From the NCBI GenBank assembly GCA_023416275.1, contig JAEZIB010000199.1, positions 1 to 64,000 of the forward strand: a stretch of DNA of 64,000 nucleotides. The letters are read 5' to 3'. A program made the position numbers and the translations under genes. Below, in pieces: positions 25,726 to 33,738 of the stretch; the first letter of the stretch is position 1, and every line of letters begins with the position of its first letter. This stretch comes from Bacillota bacterium (lineage in GTDB: Bacteria; Bacillota; Clostridia; Acetivibrionales; DSM-1351). The notes under the pieces were generated by a model. The model was given only the letters and a program-made list of their open reading frames with translations, was not told the DNA's origin and searched no databases.

Positions 25726-26505
25726 ATGGCTAAGAAATTTGCGATAGCAAATCAAAAAGGTGGAGTAGGAAAAACTACTACAACAATTAATTTGGGTTAT
25801 GGATTATCCCAGAATGGAAAGAAAGTTCTATTTGTCGATTTGGACCCACAGGGGAATTTAACTACCAGCTGTGGAATTGATTCAGAAGCTCTAAAAACAA
25901 CCTTAGCAGATGCAATGGTAGAAAAAATTAATCTTGATAAATTCCTAGATCCGAAAGAATACATTATTAGTCTTAATGATGAAATTGATATAATTCCATC
26001 TGATGTTGGATTGTCTGGTGTGGAACTTTCTCTTGTTAATACCATGAGCAGGGAATATATTTTAAAAGAAATTTTGGACTCTGTAGCTGATAATTATGAT
26101 TATATACTAATTGACTGCTCACCATCACTGGGTATGCTGACGGTTAATGGGCTTACAGCTGCTGATAGTGTAATAATTCCTGTTCAAGCACAATATTTGA
26201 GCTTAAAGGGATTGGAGCAGCTATTGCAGACTATCGCAAAAATAAAAAGGCAGATTAATAAATCTATCGAAATTGAAGGTCTTTTGTTAACTATGTATAA
26301 CAAGCAGACCAATCTATCAAAGAAAGTAAAGGAATCTCTTGAAATCAGCTATGGTGAGCATATAAAAATATTCAATTCTCTAATTCCCCTGTCTATTAAA
26401 GCAGCAGAAGCACCAATTGCCGGAAAAAGCGTATTGGAATATTCTCCTGACAATGTAGTTTCAATATCTTATAAAAATCTAATAGGAGAGATTATAAATG
26501 ACTAA
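25726..26505 (+). CDS. parA: ParA-family partition ATPase
   Basis: The 259-aa protein is a standard Soj/ParA: NQKGGVGKTTT deviant Walker A at residues 8-18, FVDLDPQGNL near 38, and YDYILIDCSPSLGMLTVN near 122. It lacks an N-terminal helix-turn-helix, so it is of the short type. It should use ATP-driven dimerisation on DNA to segregate the replicon with ParB. AGGAGGG lies upstream of the ATG, and the gene overlaps parB by eight bases. Confidence 0.95.
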   Translation: MAKKFAIANQKGGVGKTTTTINLGYGLSQNGKKVLFVDLDPQGNLTTSCGIDSEALKTTLADAMVEKINLDKFLDPKEYIISLNDEIDIIPSDVGLSGVELSLVNTMSREYILKEILDSVADNYDYILIDCSPSLGMLTVNGLTAADSVIIPVQAQYLSLKGLEQLLQTIAKIKRQINKSIEIEGLLLTMYNKQTNLSKKVKESLEISYGEHIKIFNSLIPLSIKAAEAPIAGKSVLEYSPDNVVSISYKNLIGEIIND

Positions 26506-27406
26506 GGATAAAGGACTACCAAATCTATCGTTAAAGATGAAAAATTACAATTCCATTTTTGGAGAAACAGAAGCAGCCAACAGCGATATTATTATGCTTC
26601 CTATAAATTCGTTGGTAACCTTTCCTGATCATCCTTTTAAATTGTATTCTGGTCAAAAGCTGGACAAGCTTATTGAAAGCATTAGGGAGCTTGGTATTCT
26701 GAATCCAATTTTGGTGAGAAACGCTGATGACGGGACCTATCAAAACCTATCAGGTCATAATCGGGTAAATGCAGCAGGTATTATTGGACTAAAAGAAGTT
26801 CCCTGCATTATTAAGGATGTAGACTTTGATACTGCTGTACAGATTGTCGTTGACAGCAATCTCAGACAACGTGATTCTCTGCTGCCAAGTGAAAAGGCAT
26901 TTGCCTACAAGATGAAGCTTGAAGCAATGAATCGTCAGGGAAAGCGTGAAAATAATTCTGAAGTAATTAAAAAGAGTCGTGAGCTGGTTGGAGAAGAGCT
27001 TGGGGACTCTGGTACACAGGTTCAAAGATATATCAGGCTTACTAATTTAGTTCCTTCAATTTTGAATTTAACTGATGAAGGTAAAATTCCGCTCAACACT
27101 GCGGTTGAGTTGAGCTATCTTTCGCATGAAGAGCAGGAATTATTATATCAGCTATTATCTGAGAACTGCTCTAGAATCAAGCTTAGTCAAGCTATACAGT
27201 TAAAAAATATGAGCAAAGATAAAAATTTGACAGCTGAGGGTATAACAGAAGTTCTTGAAAGCTTAAATTCAGAAAAAACTGATTATATGAAATTGCCTAA
27301 AATACCAAAAAGCAAGTTTACTCAGTACTTTAAGGACAATGACAAGGATGAGGAGGTTCTAAAAGTAATCATGAATGCACTGGATATGTATTTTAGTAAC
27401 TTGTGA
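26498..27406 (+). CDS. parB: ParB-family partition protein
   Basis: The 302-aa protein has the ParB N-domain: IRELGILNPILVR near residue 66, NLSGHNRVNAAGI near 85 and DSNLRQRD near 113. A central helix-turn-helix region (LVGEELGDSGTQVQRYIRLT) and a C-terminal dimerisation part follow. It should bind a centromere site and spread using CTP. Its last codons and stop overlap a 27-bp palindrome copy, and two more copies follow within 280 bp, so the palindrome is the prime candidate for its binding site. Confidence 0.93.
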   Translation: MTKDKGLPNLSLKMKNYNSIFGETEAANSDIIMLPINSLVTFPDHPFKLYSGQKLDKLIESIRELGILNPILVRNADDGTYQNLSGHNRVNAAGIIGLKEVPCIIKDVDFDTAVQIVVDSNLRQRDSLLPSEKAFAYKMKLEAMNRQGKRENNSEVIKKSRELVGEELGDSGTQVQRYIRLTNLVPSILNLTDEGKIPLNTAVELSYLSHEEQELLYQLLSENCSRIKLSQAIQLKNMSKDKNLTAEGITEVLESLNSEKTDYMKLPKIPKSKFTQYFKDNDKDEEVLKVIMNALDMYFSNL

Positions 27407-27424
27407 CCGAGTTGGACACAGGTG
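27398..27424 (+). repeat. 27-bp palindrome, copy 5 (overlaps parB stop)
   Basis: Differs from copy 1 at three positions (CCGAG for CCAAG in the inner part and AGGTG for AAGTT at the end). The parB stop TGA (27404-27406) lies inside the left arm. Confidence 0.85.
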
Positions 27425-27466
27425 AGAAGGTGGAAGCAAATATTTTGAAAAAGGGAGAGACTTTCT

Positions 27467-27595
27467 ATGAAATATCCAAACTGTATGAAATTTTTAGTAT
27501 ACAAAGTAATTGGTGAGGGTATAACGGATAAACCTATGTACGTACTCAAAGCACAATTTGAGGAAAAGACAGATGCCTTTAAATTCATAATTTAA
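27467..27595 (+). CDS. 42-aa protein between palindrome copies
   Basis: ATG at 27467 follows AGGGAGAG, and the frame stops at 27593. The product reads KFLVYKVIGEGITDKPMYVL followed by KAQFEEKTDAFKF, like a small beta-alpha fold. It is flanked by copies 5 and 6 and lies in the parAB transcript. Function unknown. Confidence 0.5.
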   Translation: MKYPNCMKFLVYKVIGEGITDKPMYVLKAQFEEKTDAFKFII

Positions 27596-27607
27596 ATATT
27601 TTGTTTT

Positions 27608-27634
27608 AACTTGTGACCAAGTTGGACACAAGTG
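27608..27634 (+). repeat. 27-bp palindrome, copy 6
   Basis: Identical to copy 1 except for a final G in place of T. GGGAATGTGGGGAGCAAATG follows, which recurs after copy 7, making a 55-bp tandem unit. Confidence 0.9.
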
Positions 27635-27662
27635 GGAATGTGGGGAGCAAATGTTTTGATAT

Positions 27663-27689
27663 AACTTGTGACCAAGTTGGACACAAGTG
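27663..27689 (+). repeat. 27-bp palindrome, copy 7
   Basis: Same sequence as copy 6, 55 bp further on. About 30 bp downstream, AGCTTGAA and TTCAAGTT (27721-27746) look like a decayed eighth copy. Confidence 0.9.
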
Positions 27690-27805
27690 GGAATATGGAA
27701 AGCAAATGTTTTGTTTTAATAGCTTGAAACAAGGTTACTTCAAGTTATTAAAAGAGAATATTAATCAATTTTTTGTATTTCAGTGAAAGGAAAAGGTGAG
27801 AACAA

Positions 27806-28255
27806 ATGAGTGGAAACTGTGATGACTATTCAAGTATAGTGCAATCTTCGGCTACTTCTGATGTTCCGAATATTTATATTGTTTGCTATAAAAGACCTTT
27901 TAAGGTAATGAAAAGGCTGAATTCATGGTCGTACAATCTTGATAGTAATACTGCCCAAAAACTATTGGAGCAGTTTGAACAAAATAATATTCCTTACCGC
28001 ACTAAAATAGATATTTTCGATGAATTACCAGGTTATGAGGTTGAGCTATCAGAACCATATAATAGTCGTGTTGTTTTTAAACTGCTCGATAAGGAATTTC
28101 ATATTTTAAATTTTAATTGTCGCCTTTTAGAGAATTGGATTGCTGAAAAAATAAGTAAATCCTTAATTTCAAAAGGTATTAAAAGCAGGGTTGAACTCTT
28201 TGGTAATCAGAATTTTCAAGGCTACAATAACAATAATTTATCTTATAACGCCTAG
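27806..28255 (+). CDS. protein of unknown function
   Basis: The 149-aa protein starts behind AAAGGTGAG. It is soluble and mixed alpha/beta, with YIVCYKRPFKVMKRLNSWSY near residue 24 and DELPGYEVELSEPY near 75. I recognise no family. A perfect 13-bp hairpin follows the stop. It lies between the partition module and the small-gene cluster leading to the replication genes. Confidence 0.55.
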   Translation: MSGNCDDYSSIVQSSATSDVPNIYIVCYKRPFKVMKRLNSWSYNLDSNTAQKLLEQFEQNNIPYRTKIDIFDELPGYEVELSEPYNSRVVFKLLDKEFHILNFNCRLLENWIAEKISKSLISKGIKSRVELFGNQNFQGYNNNNLSYNA

Positions 28256-28261
28256 ATTTAA

Positions 28262-28294
28262 AATGAAATTTTTCGATTGTAGAAAAATTTCATT
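28262..28294 (+). terminator. hairpin after the 149-aa gene
   Basis: AATGAAATTTTTC (28262-28274) pairs perfectly with GAAAAATTTCATT (28282-28294) around a 7-nt loop. No T-run follows, so it may act as an mRNA 3' stabiliser or a weak terminator. Confidence 0.55.
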
Positions 28295-28310
28295 ACATCA
28301 GCGGCGTTTC

Positions 28311-28395
28311 AACGAGGAAGGAGATATTCTCACCGCCTGAAAACCAAAGCGGTACCCGCCACTTATAGAAGTGGGCGACATTTTCTTGCCTCGTT
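28311..28395 (+). ncRNA. candidate structured RNA of about 85 nt
   Basis: A closing stem pairs AACGAGG (28311-28317) with CCTCGTT (28389-28395). Inside, ACCGC (28332-28336) pairs with GCGGT (28349-28353). A third stem forms at 28357-28377 (CGCC-ACTT, loop ATAG, AAGT-GGGCG with one bulged G). The GC content is well above that of the surroundings. The last two stems resemble the 3' hairpins of IS200/IS605-type right ends and TnpB guide RNAs, but no tnpB is present. It could instead be a cis-regulatory leader. Confidence 0.4.
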
Positions 28396-28511
28396 ATAAA
28401 AAAATATACACTGGTTTGACTAAAGATCAAGAGATAACTAAAACGGCTGCTAAGCAGTTGACCTTGTTTGAAGTGGAGGGAGTTGAGCCTCCAATTTGTA
28501 AGCGAAGATGA
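28371..28511 (+). CDS. possible 46-aa protein or gene relic
   Basis: A frame from a GTG at 28371 to the TGA at 28509 reads GDIFLPRYKKIYTGLTKDQE, and later KQLTLFEVEGVEPPICKRR. The composition is protein-like, but no ribosome binding site precedes the GTG and the frame is open further upstream to about 28342. It overlaps the structured RNA candidate. It may be the tail of a decayed gene. Confidence 0.3.
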   Translation: MGDIFLPRYKKIYTGLTKDQEITKTAAKQLTLFEVEGVEPPICKRR

Positions 28512-28548
28512 TTAATACTCGTAAATGTCTATTGTGGAGGGGTGTTCT

Positions 28549-28959
28549 ATGGTATTAGAAGAATTGAGCAGGGCTAGAAATTTAAGAATTGAAGGTACAG
28601 AACACTTTAAAAAGATTGTGACAGAAGCAATAGAAAAGGATTGTTTCTGTTGGAAGGAGTTTGAATCATGGCTATACGAAGAATATATTGTGTGTTCAGA
28701 TTCTATAAATACACATACGTCTGCTTATGCAGGTACAGATGAGAGTAGGAAGTGTAAGCAATACAGAGCAATAGTAATAGTTATGAATGATTGCTACAAC
28801 AAAGGTTCTAAACAATTTCATATAAATAACAGAGATATTGATTCGGTTACAATTTATGATGTCTTCTACACAGATACTTGCGGAGGAGGTGGTTTTATAA
28901 GTAAGAAGATTAATTTATCTTATGATGCAATAAAGTCTTTTGAGAGGTTATTAAAATAA
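28549..28959 (+). CDS. protein of unknown function
   Basis: The preferred ATG at 28549 lies just after GGAGGGGTG, giving 136 aa; a longer frame from 28525 has no site. The product has an N-terminal helical part with CFCWKEFESWLYEEYIVC and a C-terminal part with VFYTDTCGGGGFISKK. No family is recognised. It lies in a series of small same-strand genes between partition and replication modules. Confidence 0.55.
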   Translation: MVLEELSRARNLRIEGTEHFKKIVTEAIEKDCFCWKEFESWLYEEYIVCSDSINTHTSAYAGTDESRKCKQYRAIVIVMNDCYNKGSKQFHINNRDIDSVTIYDVFYTDTCGGGGFISKKINLSYDAIKSFERLLK

Positions 28960-29003
28960 TAATCGGGATAATTAAGAGTTGCAGGAATGAGGAGGAAACT
29001 AAT

Positions 29004-29144
29004 GTGACTGATAAAAATAAGGGCAGAAAGCTACTTGATTTGACACAACAAAGCTGGCCACTATTAACAGATGAAGAATATTGGAAAATAATCATGATAT
29101 ATTTTTGTGCTGTTAGCAGATCAGAGGATAATTTGCTTAATTGA
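29004..29144 (+). CDS. 46-aa protein of unknown function
   Basis: GTG at 29004 is preceded by AGGAGGAAACTAAT. The product reads KLLDLTQQSWPLLTDEEYWK followed by IIMIYFCAVSR. It is too short for family assignment. Strong ribosome binding site and in-series position support it. Confidence 0.5.
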   Translation: MTDKNKGRKLLDLTQQSWPLLTDEEYWKIIMIYFCAVSRSEDNLLN

Positions 29145-29173
29145 GGGGGGTATTGCTGAGGGGAGTAGGTTGA

Positions 29174-29473
29174 ATGAATGTATTCGATATTTTGATGAAA
29201 ATGGGGTATGACATTATTTCAGTAAATGATGGTGTCTATACAGTTAGAAATACTACTGAAAAAATTAATGATTTGGTTAATGAGGCTAGAGCAGGAGATT
29301 CAGAAGAATCTTTAAACATTCATGATGATATATTTGACACCTGGAAGCTTGTGGTTAGCAAGGTGAGTTTTAATGGTTTTGGAAATCTAAGCGTATCATT
29401 TATAAGAGCTGAATATCCTGATGAATGCTGGGATGTTTATGAATATAGAAACATGGACAAGGAGTATAGGTGA
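29174..29473 (+). CDS. protein of unknown function
   Basis: This 99-aa protein follows GGGGAGT. It is acidic and mixed alpha/beta, with ARAGDSEESLNIHDDIFDTW in the middle and ECWDVYEYRNMDKEYR at the end. No family is recognised. It is same-strand with its small neighbours. Confidence 0.5.
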   Translation: MNVFDILMKMGYDIISVNDGVYTVRNTTEKINDLVNEARAGDSEESLNIHDDIFDTWKLVVSKVSFNGFGNLSVSFIRAEYPDECWDVYEYRNMDKEYR

Positions 29474-29614
29474 TTGATTAAGTTTTGGAGCCTTAAAAGA
29501 ATCTGGGCAAAGTGATTTTAGTAAATAGAAAGTAAAATTGAGGGTGAGGATGTTTTGATTGAAGGACCTAAGTCGTAATTTAAACAAGTTGTGAAGAAAG
29601 GACTGTAATTAGAC

Positions 29615-29764
29615 ATGCATGAACAGGTTGATGATAACTTGGTTGATTGCAGCGAATGTATACATATAGATTTCGATGAGGATTGTGATAACCCCCAAAG
29701 TTATTTTTATGGGGACTGGGTAGGTAACTCGGTCAGATGCTGCAAGTATTTCGAACAGAGATAA
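29615..29764 (+). CDS. 49-aa cysteine-rich protein
   Basis: ATG at 29615 follows AAAGGA. The product has CSEC near residue 12, a Cys at 24 and a CC pair near 42, enough to bind one zinc ion. The spacing resembles the Cys-rich start of the DUF4417 protein at 40258. It could be a small zinc-binding regulator. Confidence 0.5.
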   Translation: MHEQVDDNLVDCSECIHIDFDEDCDNPQSYFYGDWVGNSVRCCKYFEQR

Positions 29765-29798
29765 ATTTACATAACAAATAGAAAGCGAGGCTTAGAAT

Positions 29799-30071
29799 AT
29801 GACAAAGGAAGAATATGAAGCATTTGAACGGTGTGAAAAAGATGAGAAGGATTACTTGAAAAAAATATTATCTGATATTCAGAAAAATAAAATCAAAATA
29901 GAGGAGTATATAGGAACTTGGCATATAATTGATTCTAAATATCATATGGGTGATGCTATATTTCTGCTAGAACATGAGGATTTGGGTGATGATGAACCTT
30001 GCCTTATCGTTGATAAGTATTTCAGAGTATTAGCAGATGATATTTATAATGGGTTTGATGAATACTGTTAG
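29799..30071 (+). CDS. protein of unknown function
   Basis: The 90-aa, strongly acidic protein starts MTKEEYEAFERCEKDEKDYL and ends in a beta-rich part (DDEPCLIVDKYFRVLADDI). An AAAGCGAGG site precedes the ATG. No family is recognised. Confidence 0.5.
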   Translation: MTKEEYEAFERCEKDEKDYLKKILSDIQKNKIKIEEYIGTWHIIDSKYHMGDAIFLLEHEDLGDDEPCLIVDKYFRVLADDIYNGFDEYC

Positions 30072-30188
30072 TTCATAATTTGAATATTGTACAAAACAAA
30101 GCCTTATAACTGAGTATGTGAATTTATTAGATTATAATAAGATTTGAAAGATGAAAATATAACATTAAATTTTAGGAGGATTACAATT

Positions 30189-30434
30189 ATGAGAAGAAGC
30201 ACAGGAATTGTTAGAAAAGTTGATGAACTAGGAAGAGTGGTAATACCATCAGAAACACGCCAGTTGTTTGATATTAAAGAAAAGGATTCCTTAGAGATAT
30301 ATGTTGATGATAGCAGTATAATTCTGAAAAAATATAGTCCAGGGTGTACGTTTTGCAGCAACGCAAGTCATTTGACTAGTTTCAAGGGCAAATACATATG
30401 TTCAGATTGCATGGAAGATATGAAAGGATCATAA
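30189..30434 (+). CDS. AbrB/SpoVT-type regulator with C-terminal zinc finger
   Basis: From the ATG at 30189, behind AGGAGG, the protein is 81 aa. Residues 4-48 are an AbrB swapped-hairpin domain (GIVRKVDELGRVVIPSETRQ). A C-terminal CxxC...CxxC finger (CTFCSN and CSDCM) follows. AbrB-like proteins act as transition-state regulators; this short zinc-finger form is common on clostridial elements. It directly precedes the replication genes and probably controls them. A longer frame starting at 30144 lacks a site. Confidence 0.88.
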   Translation: MRRSTGIVRKVDELGRVVIPSETRQLFDIKEKDSLEIYVDDSSIILKKYSPGCTFCSNASHLTSFKGKYICSDCMEDMKGS

Positions 30435-30481
30435 AGGAAATTTGTTGCAATAAATAATGAAATACATATTGGGGTGTTGTT

Positions 30482-31507
30482 ATGGCAGAAGTTAAGTGGG
30501 TTAAATTAAAAATAAACATGTTTGAAGACGACAAAATAGAATACATTGAGAGCATACCAGAGAGTGATACCATTTTAGTAATATGGTTTAAGTTGTTAGC
30601 TCTTGCGGGCAAATGTAACTTTGGAGGATTTATTCATCTAACAGAGGATATTCCATACACGGCTGACATGCTATCACACAAATTTAGGCGGCCATTAAAT
30701 ACAATCAAACTTGCTTTAGCAACATTTGAAAAACTAGGTATGATAGATATTATTGATGGACGTATTTGCCTAGCAGACTTCTCGTCTGAGCAAAATGAGG
30801 ACAAGCTTTCTGCAATCAGGGAATATAACAGGAAAGCAAAGCAAAATGAGCGGGCAAGAAAAAAACTCCTGCTCAGTAGTAATGAAATAAAGTCAAATTC
30901 AATCAATGAAATGTCAATGACAAATGTCAATGACAGTCAAGGTAATTGTCAAATTAATTCTGTTGACAATACTTTGACTTGTCATACATGTCAAAACACA
31001 GATGAAGATATAGATAAAGATATAGATAAAGATTATAAAGATGATGATAATGATATAAATAATATATATGCAATGGCAAAGAAAAATGAAACAACATCAT
31101 CAACACTTCTATCTATTTCTGAGAGTATGTGTCCAGAAGCCTTCTATGAGCTGAACATTGGGAAAATAAATGCAATTGTCAAGCAGGGAATAGACTATTA
31201 CCTGAAACAGGGTATTTCAGAAGGCGTTATCAGGATTGCTATAATGACTGCCGTATCCAATAGCACTGAGACTAAGGATAAAAGAAACTGGAGTTATATA
31301 AGTGCTATACTTGATGATTGCATAAAACGAAATATTAAAACAATTGAAGAGTATTATGCCAAAGAAATTGCATTTCAGCAGAAAAAACAGAAGCAGCAGT
31401 CTACTGTAAGCAGTAAATTTATTGACACTGGACAACGCATTATGCCAGGAGAAAGAAACAAAAGCAGTGGTGTTGATGTTATTGGCCAACATGCATTTAG
31501 GGTTTAG
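30482..31507 (+). CDS. phage-type replisome organiser (DnaD-like)
   Basis: The 341-aa protein begins with the replisome-organiser N-domain: EVKWVKLKINMFEDDKIEYI, then ILVIWFKLLALAGKCN and FEKLGMIDI, a winged-helix fold. An acidic low-complexity linker lies around residues 170-200, and a helical DnaD-like C-terminal region follows. It should bind the origin and recruit the helicase loader encoded next. The start ATG follows GGGGTGTT. Confidence 0.82.
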   Translation: MAEVKWVKLKINMFEDDKIEYIESIPESDTILVIWFKLLALAGKCNFGGFIHLTEDIPYTADMLSHKFRRPLNTIKLALATFEKLGMIDIIDGRICLADFSSEQNEDKLSAIREYNRKAKQNERARKKLLLSSNEIKSNSINEMSMTNVNDSQGNCQINSVDNTLTCHTCQNTDEDIDKDIDKDYKDDDNDINNIYAMAKKNETTSSTLLSISESMCPEAFYELNIGKINAIVKQGIDYYLKQGISEGVIRIAIMTAVSNSTETKDKRNWSYISAILDDCIKRNIKTIEEYYAKEIAFQQKKQKQQSTVSSKFIDTGQRIMPGERNKSSGVDVIGQHAFRV

Positions 31508-31524
31508 TTTGAGGGGGAATACTT

Positions 31525-32325
31525 TTGGATCTATCATTCTGTGAAAGATGCGGAAAAGAACTTGAACAAATACATATTGTTTTAGGAGCAAGTGAAAGAG
31601 TTATACAAAAAAAGTGTTCTTGTATGCTTGCAGCTGAGATTAGTGAGAGCAGCATTCAAGGTAAGCTGGATCGTTCAGCAAAGATAGAGAGGATATACAG
31701 CAGTTCAAGTATAAAATTTTACAGGCATATGAGGTTTGACAACTTCAAGGTTATGTCAGCAAACCATGAAAATTTACTTAGAATTGCAAGGCAGTATGCA
31801 GACAAGTTTGAATTGTTACATCGGCAGGGGAAAGGCATCACTATATGCGGTGAAAAGGGCAATGGAAAAACACATGTTGCTGCAGCTATAGCTAATTGTT
31901 TGATTCAGGAGCAAGTAAGGAATGTAGTTTTTGAGAATGTGCCTTATCTGATGTCAAAAATAAGGAGCATTTATTCATCTGGAGCTAATCCCTCTGGAGA
32001 AAAAGAGATAGATATAATAAATAGGTTGTGCTCAGCTGATTTACTTGTTTTAGATGATATTGGTGCATGTGCGTGGAACGGTAAGGATGAAGAGCGTTTG
32101 TATATAATAATTGACCAATGTACTACCAGAAAGACTCCTGTTATTACAACTACTAATTTGAAAAGTGACAGTGAAATGGCAGAATATCTGGGAGATAGAG
32201 CATATTCAAGGTTATCCGCAGCTAATGTGGCAATAATGAATACTTGTCAAAGCTACAGGGATAATCAGATTAAGCAGAATATGTCTTTTAACGGTGATTG
32301 GTCAAAGGTAGGGGAGGATGCATAA
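31525..32325 (+). CDS. DnaC/DnaI-like helicase loader ATPase
   Basis: The 266-aa protein starts with TTG behind GAGGGGGA. The N-terminus has a small Cys cluster (CERCGKEL and KKCSC). The AAA+ core has GEKGNGKTH (Walker A, near residue 112) and LLVLDDIGA (Walker B, near 174), with a sensor-like TTTNL. It should load the DnaB helicase encoded next with no gap, so organiser, loader and helicase form one unit. Confidence 0.88.
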   Translation: MDLSFCERCGKELEQIHIVLGASERVIQKKCSCMLAAEISESSIQGKLDRSAKIERIYSSSSIKFYRHMRFDNFKVMSANHENLLRIARQYADKFELLHRQGKGITICGEKGNGKTHVAAAIANCLIQEQVRNVVFENVPYLMSKIRSIYSSGANPSGEKEIDIINRLCSADLLVLDDIGACAWNGKDEERLYIIIDQCTTRKTPVITTTNLKSDSEMAEYLGDRAYSRLSAANVAIMNTCQSYRDNQIKQNMSFNGDWSKVGEDA

Positions 32326-33675
32326 ATGGGCAACGGTAGAGTCTTGCCGCAAAACATAGAGGCAGAAAGATCAGTAATAGGATCACTGCTTATAGACAAA
32401 GAGGTAATTGCTGATGTTATGCAGATACTTGATGTTGAAGATTTTTTCAGACCTGATCATAAAGAAATATTCAAAGCTATTTTTGAATTAAGCAAGTCTG
32501 AGACTCCAATTGATTTGATTACGGTGTCTAGTTTTTTAGGGGATAAAGGAGTTATAAAGCATGTCGGTGGAATTGAATATTTAAGCGATCTAGCAACTGC
32601 TGTTCCTACTACTGCAAACGTAAAGCATTATTCAAGGCTTGTAAAGGAGAAGTCAATAAACAGGAAATTGATTAAAGTATCGCATGATATATCAGAAAAA
32701 AGCTTTGATGGCTCTGATGAAATCAATGAGCTTCTGAGTCAAGCTGTTAATTCAATTCAGCAGATTGAAAATATGGATGAAACTGTAGTTCTGCCAATAA
32801 AAAATCATATGGTCCATGCGTTTGACAGGCTTGAGAAGCTTTACACTGTTGGGGATGTGGATTCAATAAAATCAGGATTTATTGATCTTGACAACAAGCT
32901 TGGTGGTATAGGTAAAAGCGATTTAGTAGTAATAGCAGCAAGGCCAGCAATGGGGAAAACAGCATTTGCTGTTAATATTGCTGAAAATGCAGCAATAGAC
33001 TTTGATATTCCTACTGCAATCTTTAGTCTAGAGATGTCAGCCGTACAGATTACAAACAGGATATTATCAAGCCAAGCACTTGTAGAAGGCAATAAAATTA
33101 AGACAGGAAAGCTACTTGAGGATAGTGATTGGAACAAGCTTGCAAAAACTCTTGCGGTAGTCAGCAATGCTCCAATATACATTGACGATAAACCAGGAAC
33201 TACAATCTATGAGATAAGAGCAAAATGCTTCGAACTAAAAAGAAAATACGGAATTAAGCTTGCCATAATAGATTATTTGCAGTTAATACAAGGCTCAAAC
33301 AAAAAGGAAAACCGTAATACCGAAGTGGCAGAGATAACCAGAGCTGCAAAACTGATGGCAAAAGAACTGGAGATGCCGGTAATAATTTTGTCCCAGCTTA
33401 GCAGAGCTCCAGAAATGAGGGCAGATCACAGACCAATACTGGCCGACTTAAGAGAATCAGGAGCCATTGAGCAGGATGCAGATACAATTATGTTTTTATA
33501 CAGGGATGAATACTACAATCCAGATACAGAAAAAAAGAATATATCCGAAGTTATTATTTCAAAAAACAGAAATGGATCAACGGGTACTGTTGAAATGGCA
33601 TGGCTCGGACAATATACAAAGTTCCTAAGTTTAAAAAGGTTTGAAACAGCTGCTATACAGTATAAATCTCAATAA
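32326..33675 (+). CDS. dnaB: replicative DNA helicase DnaB
   Basis: This 449-aa protein has the DnaB N-domain (NIEAERSVIGSLL at the start) and the RecA-like core, with ARPAMGKTA (Walker A, about residues 205-213), a Walker B region (LAIIDYLQL) and SQLSRAPE. It starts directly after the loader stop. This is an element-borne helicase that would let the replicon recruit its own fork machinery. Confidence 0.95.
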   Translation: MGNGRVLPQNIEAERSVIGSLLIDKEVIADVMQILDVEDFFRPDHKEIFKAIFELSKSETPIDLITVSSFLGDKGVIKHVGGIEYLSDLATAVPTTANVKHYSRLVKEKSINRKLIKVSHDISEKSFDGSDEINELLSQAVNSIQQIENMDETVVLPIKNHMVHAFDRLEKLYTVGDVDSIKSGFIDLDNKLGGIGKSDLVVIAARPAMGKTAFAVNIAENAAIDFDIPTAIFSLEMSAVQITNRILSSQALVEGNKIKTGKLLEDSDWNKLAKTLAVVSNAPIYIDDKPGTTIYEIRAKCFELKRKYGIKLAIIDYLQLIQGSNKKENRNTEVAEITRAAKLMAKELEMPVIILSQLSRAPEMRADHRPILADLRESGAIEQDADTIMFLYRDEYYNPDTEKKNISEVIISKNRNGSTGTVEMAWLGQYTKFLSLKRFETAAIQYKSQ

Positions 33676-33738
33676 TTCTGAAAAAATTCTATAAAATAAT
33701 CACAAAAATTGAGCCAATTAAGTTTGGAGGATATCCGT

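Noticed and set aside
10223..27689. The 27-bp palindromes as transcription terminators
   Set aside because: Most copies lack a following T-run on either strand, and one overlaps a stop codon. The strong sequence conservation of the loop side points to protein binding.
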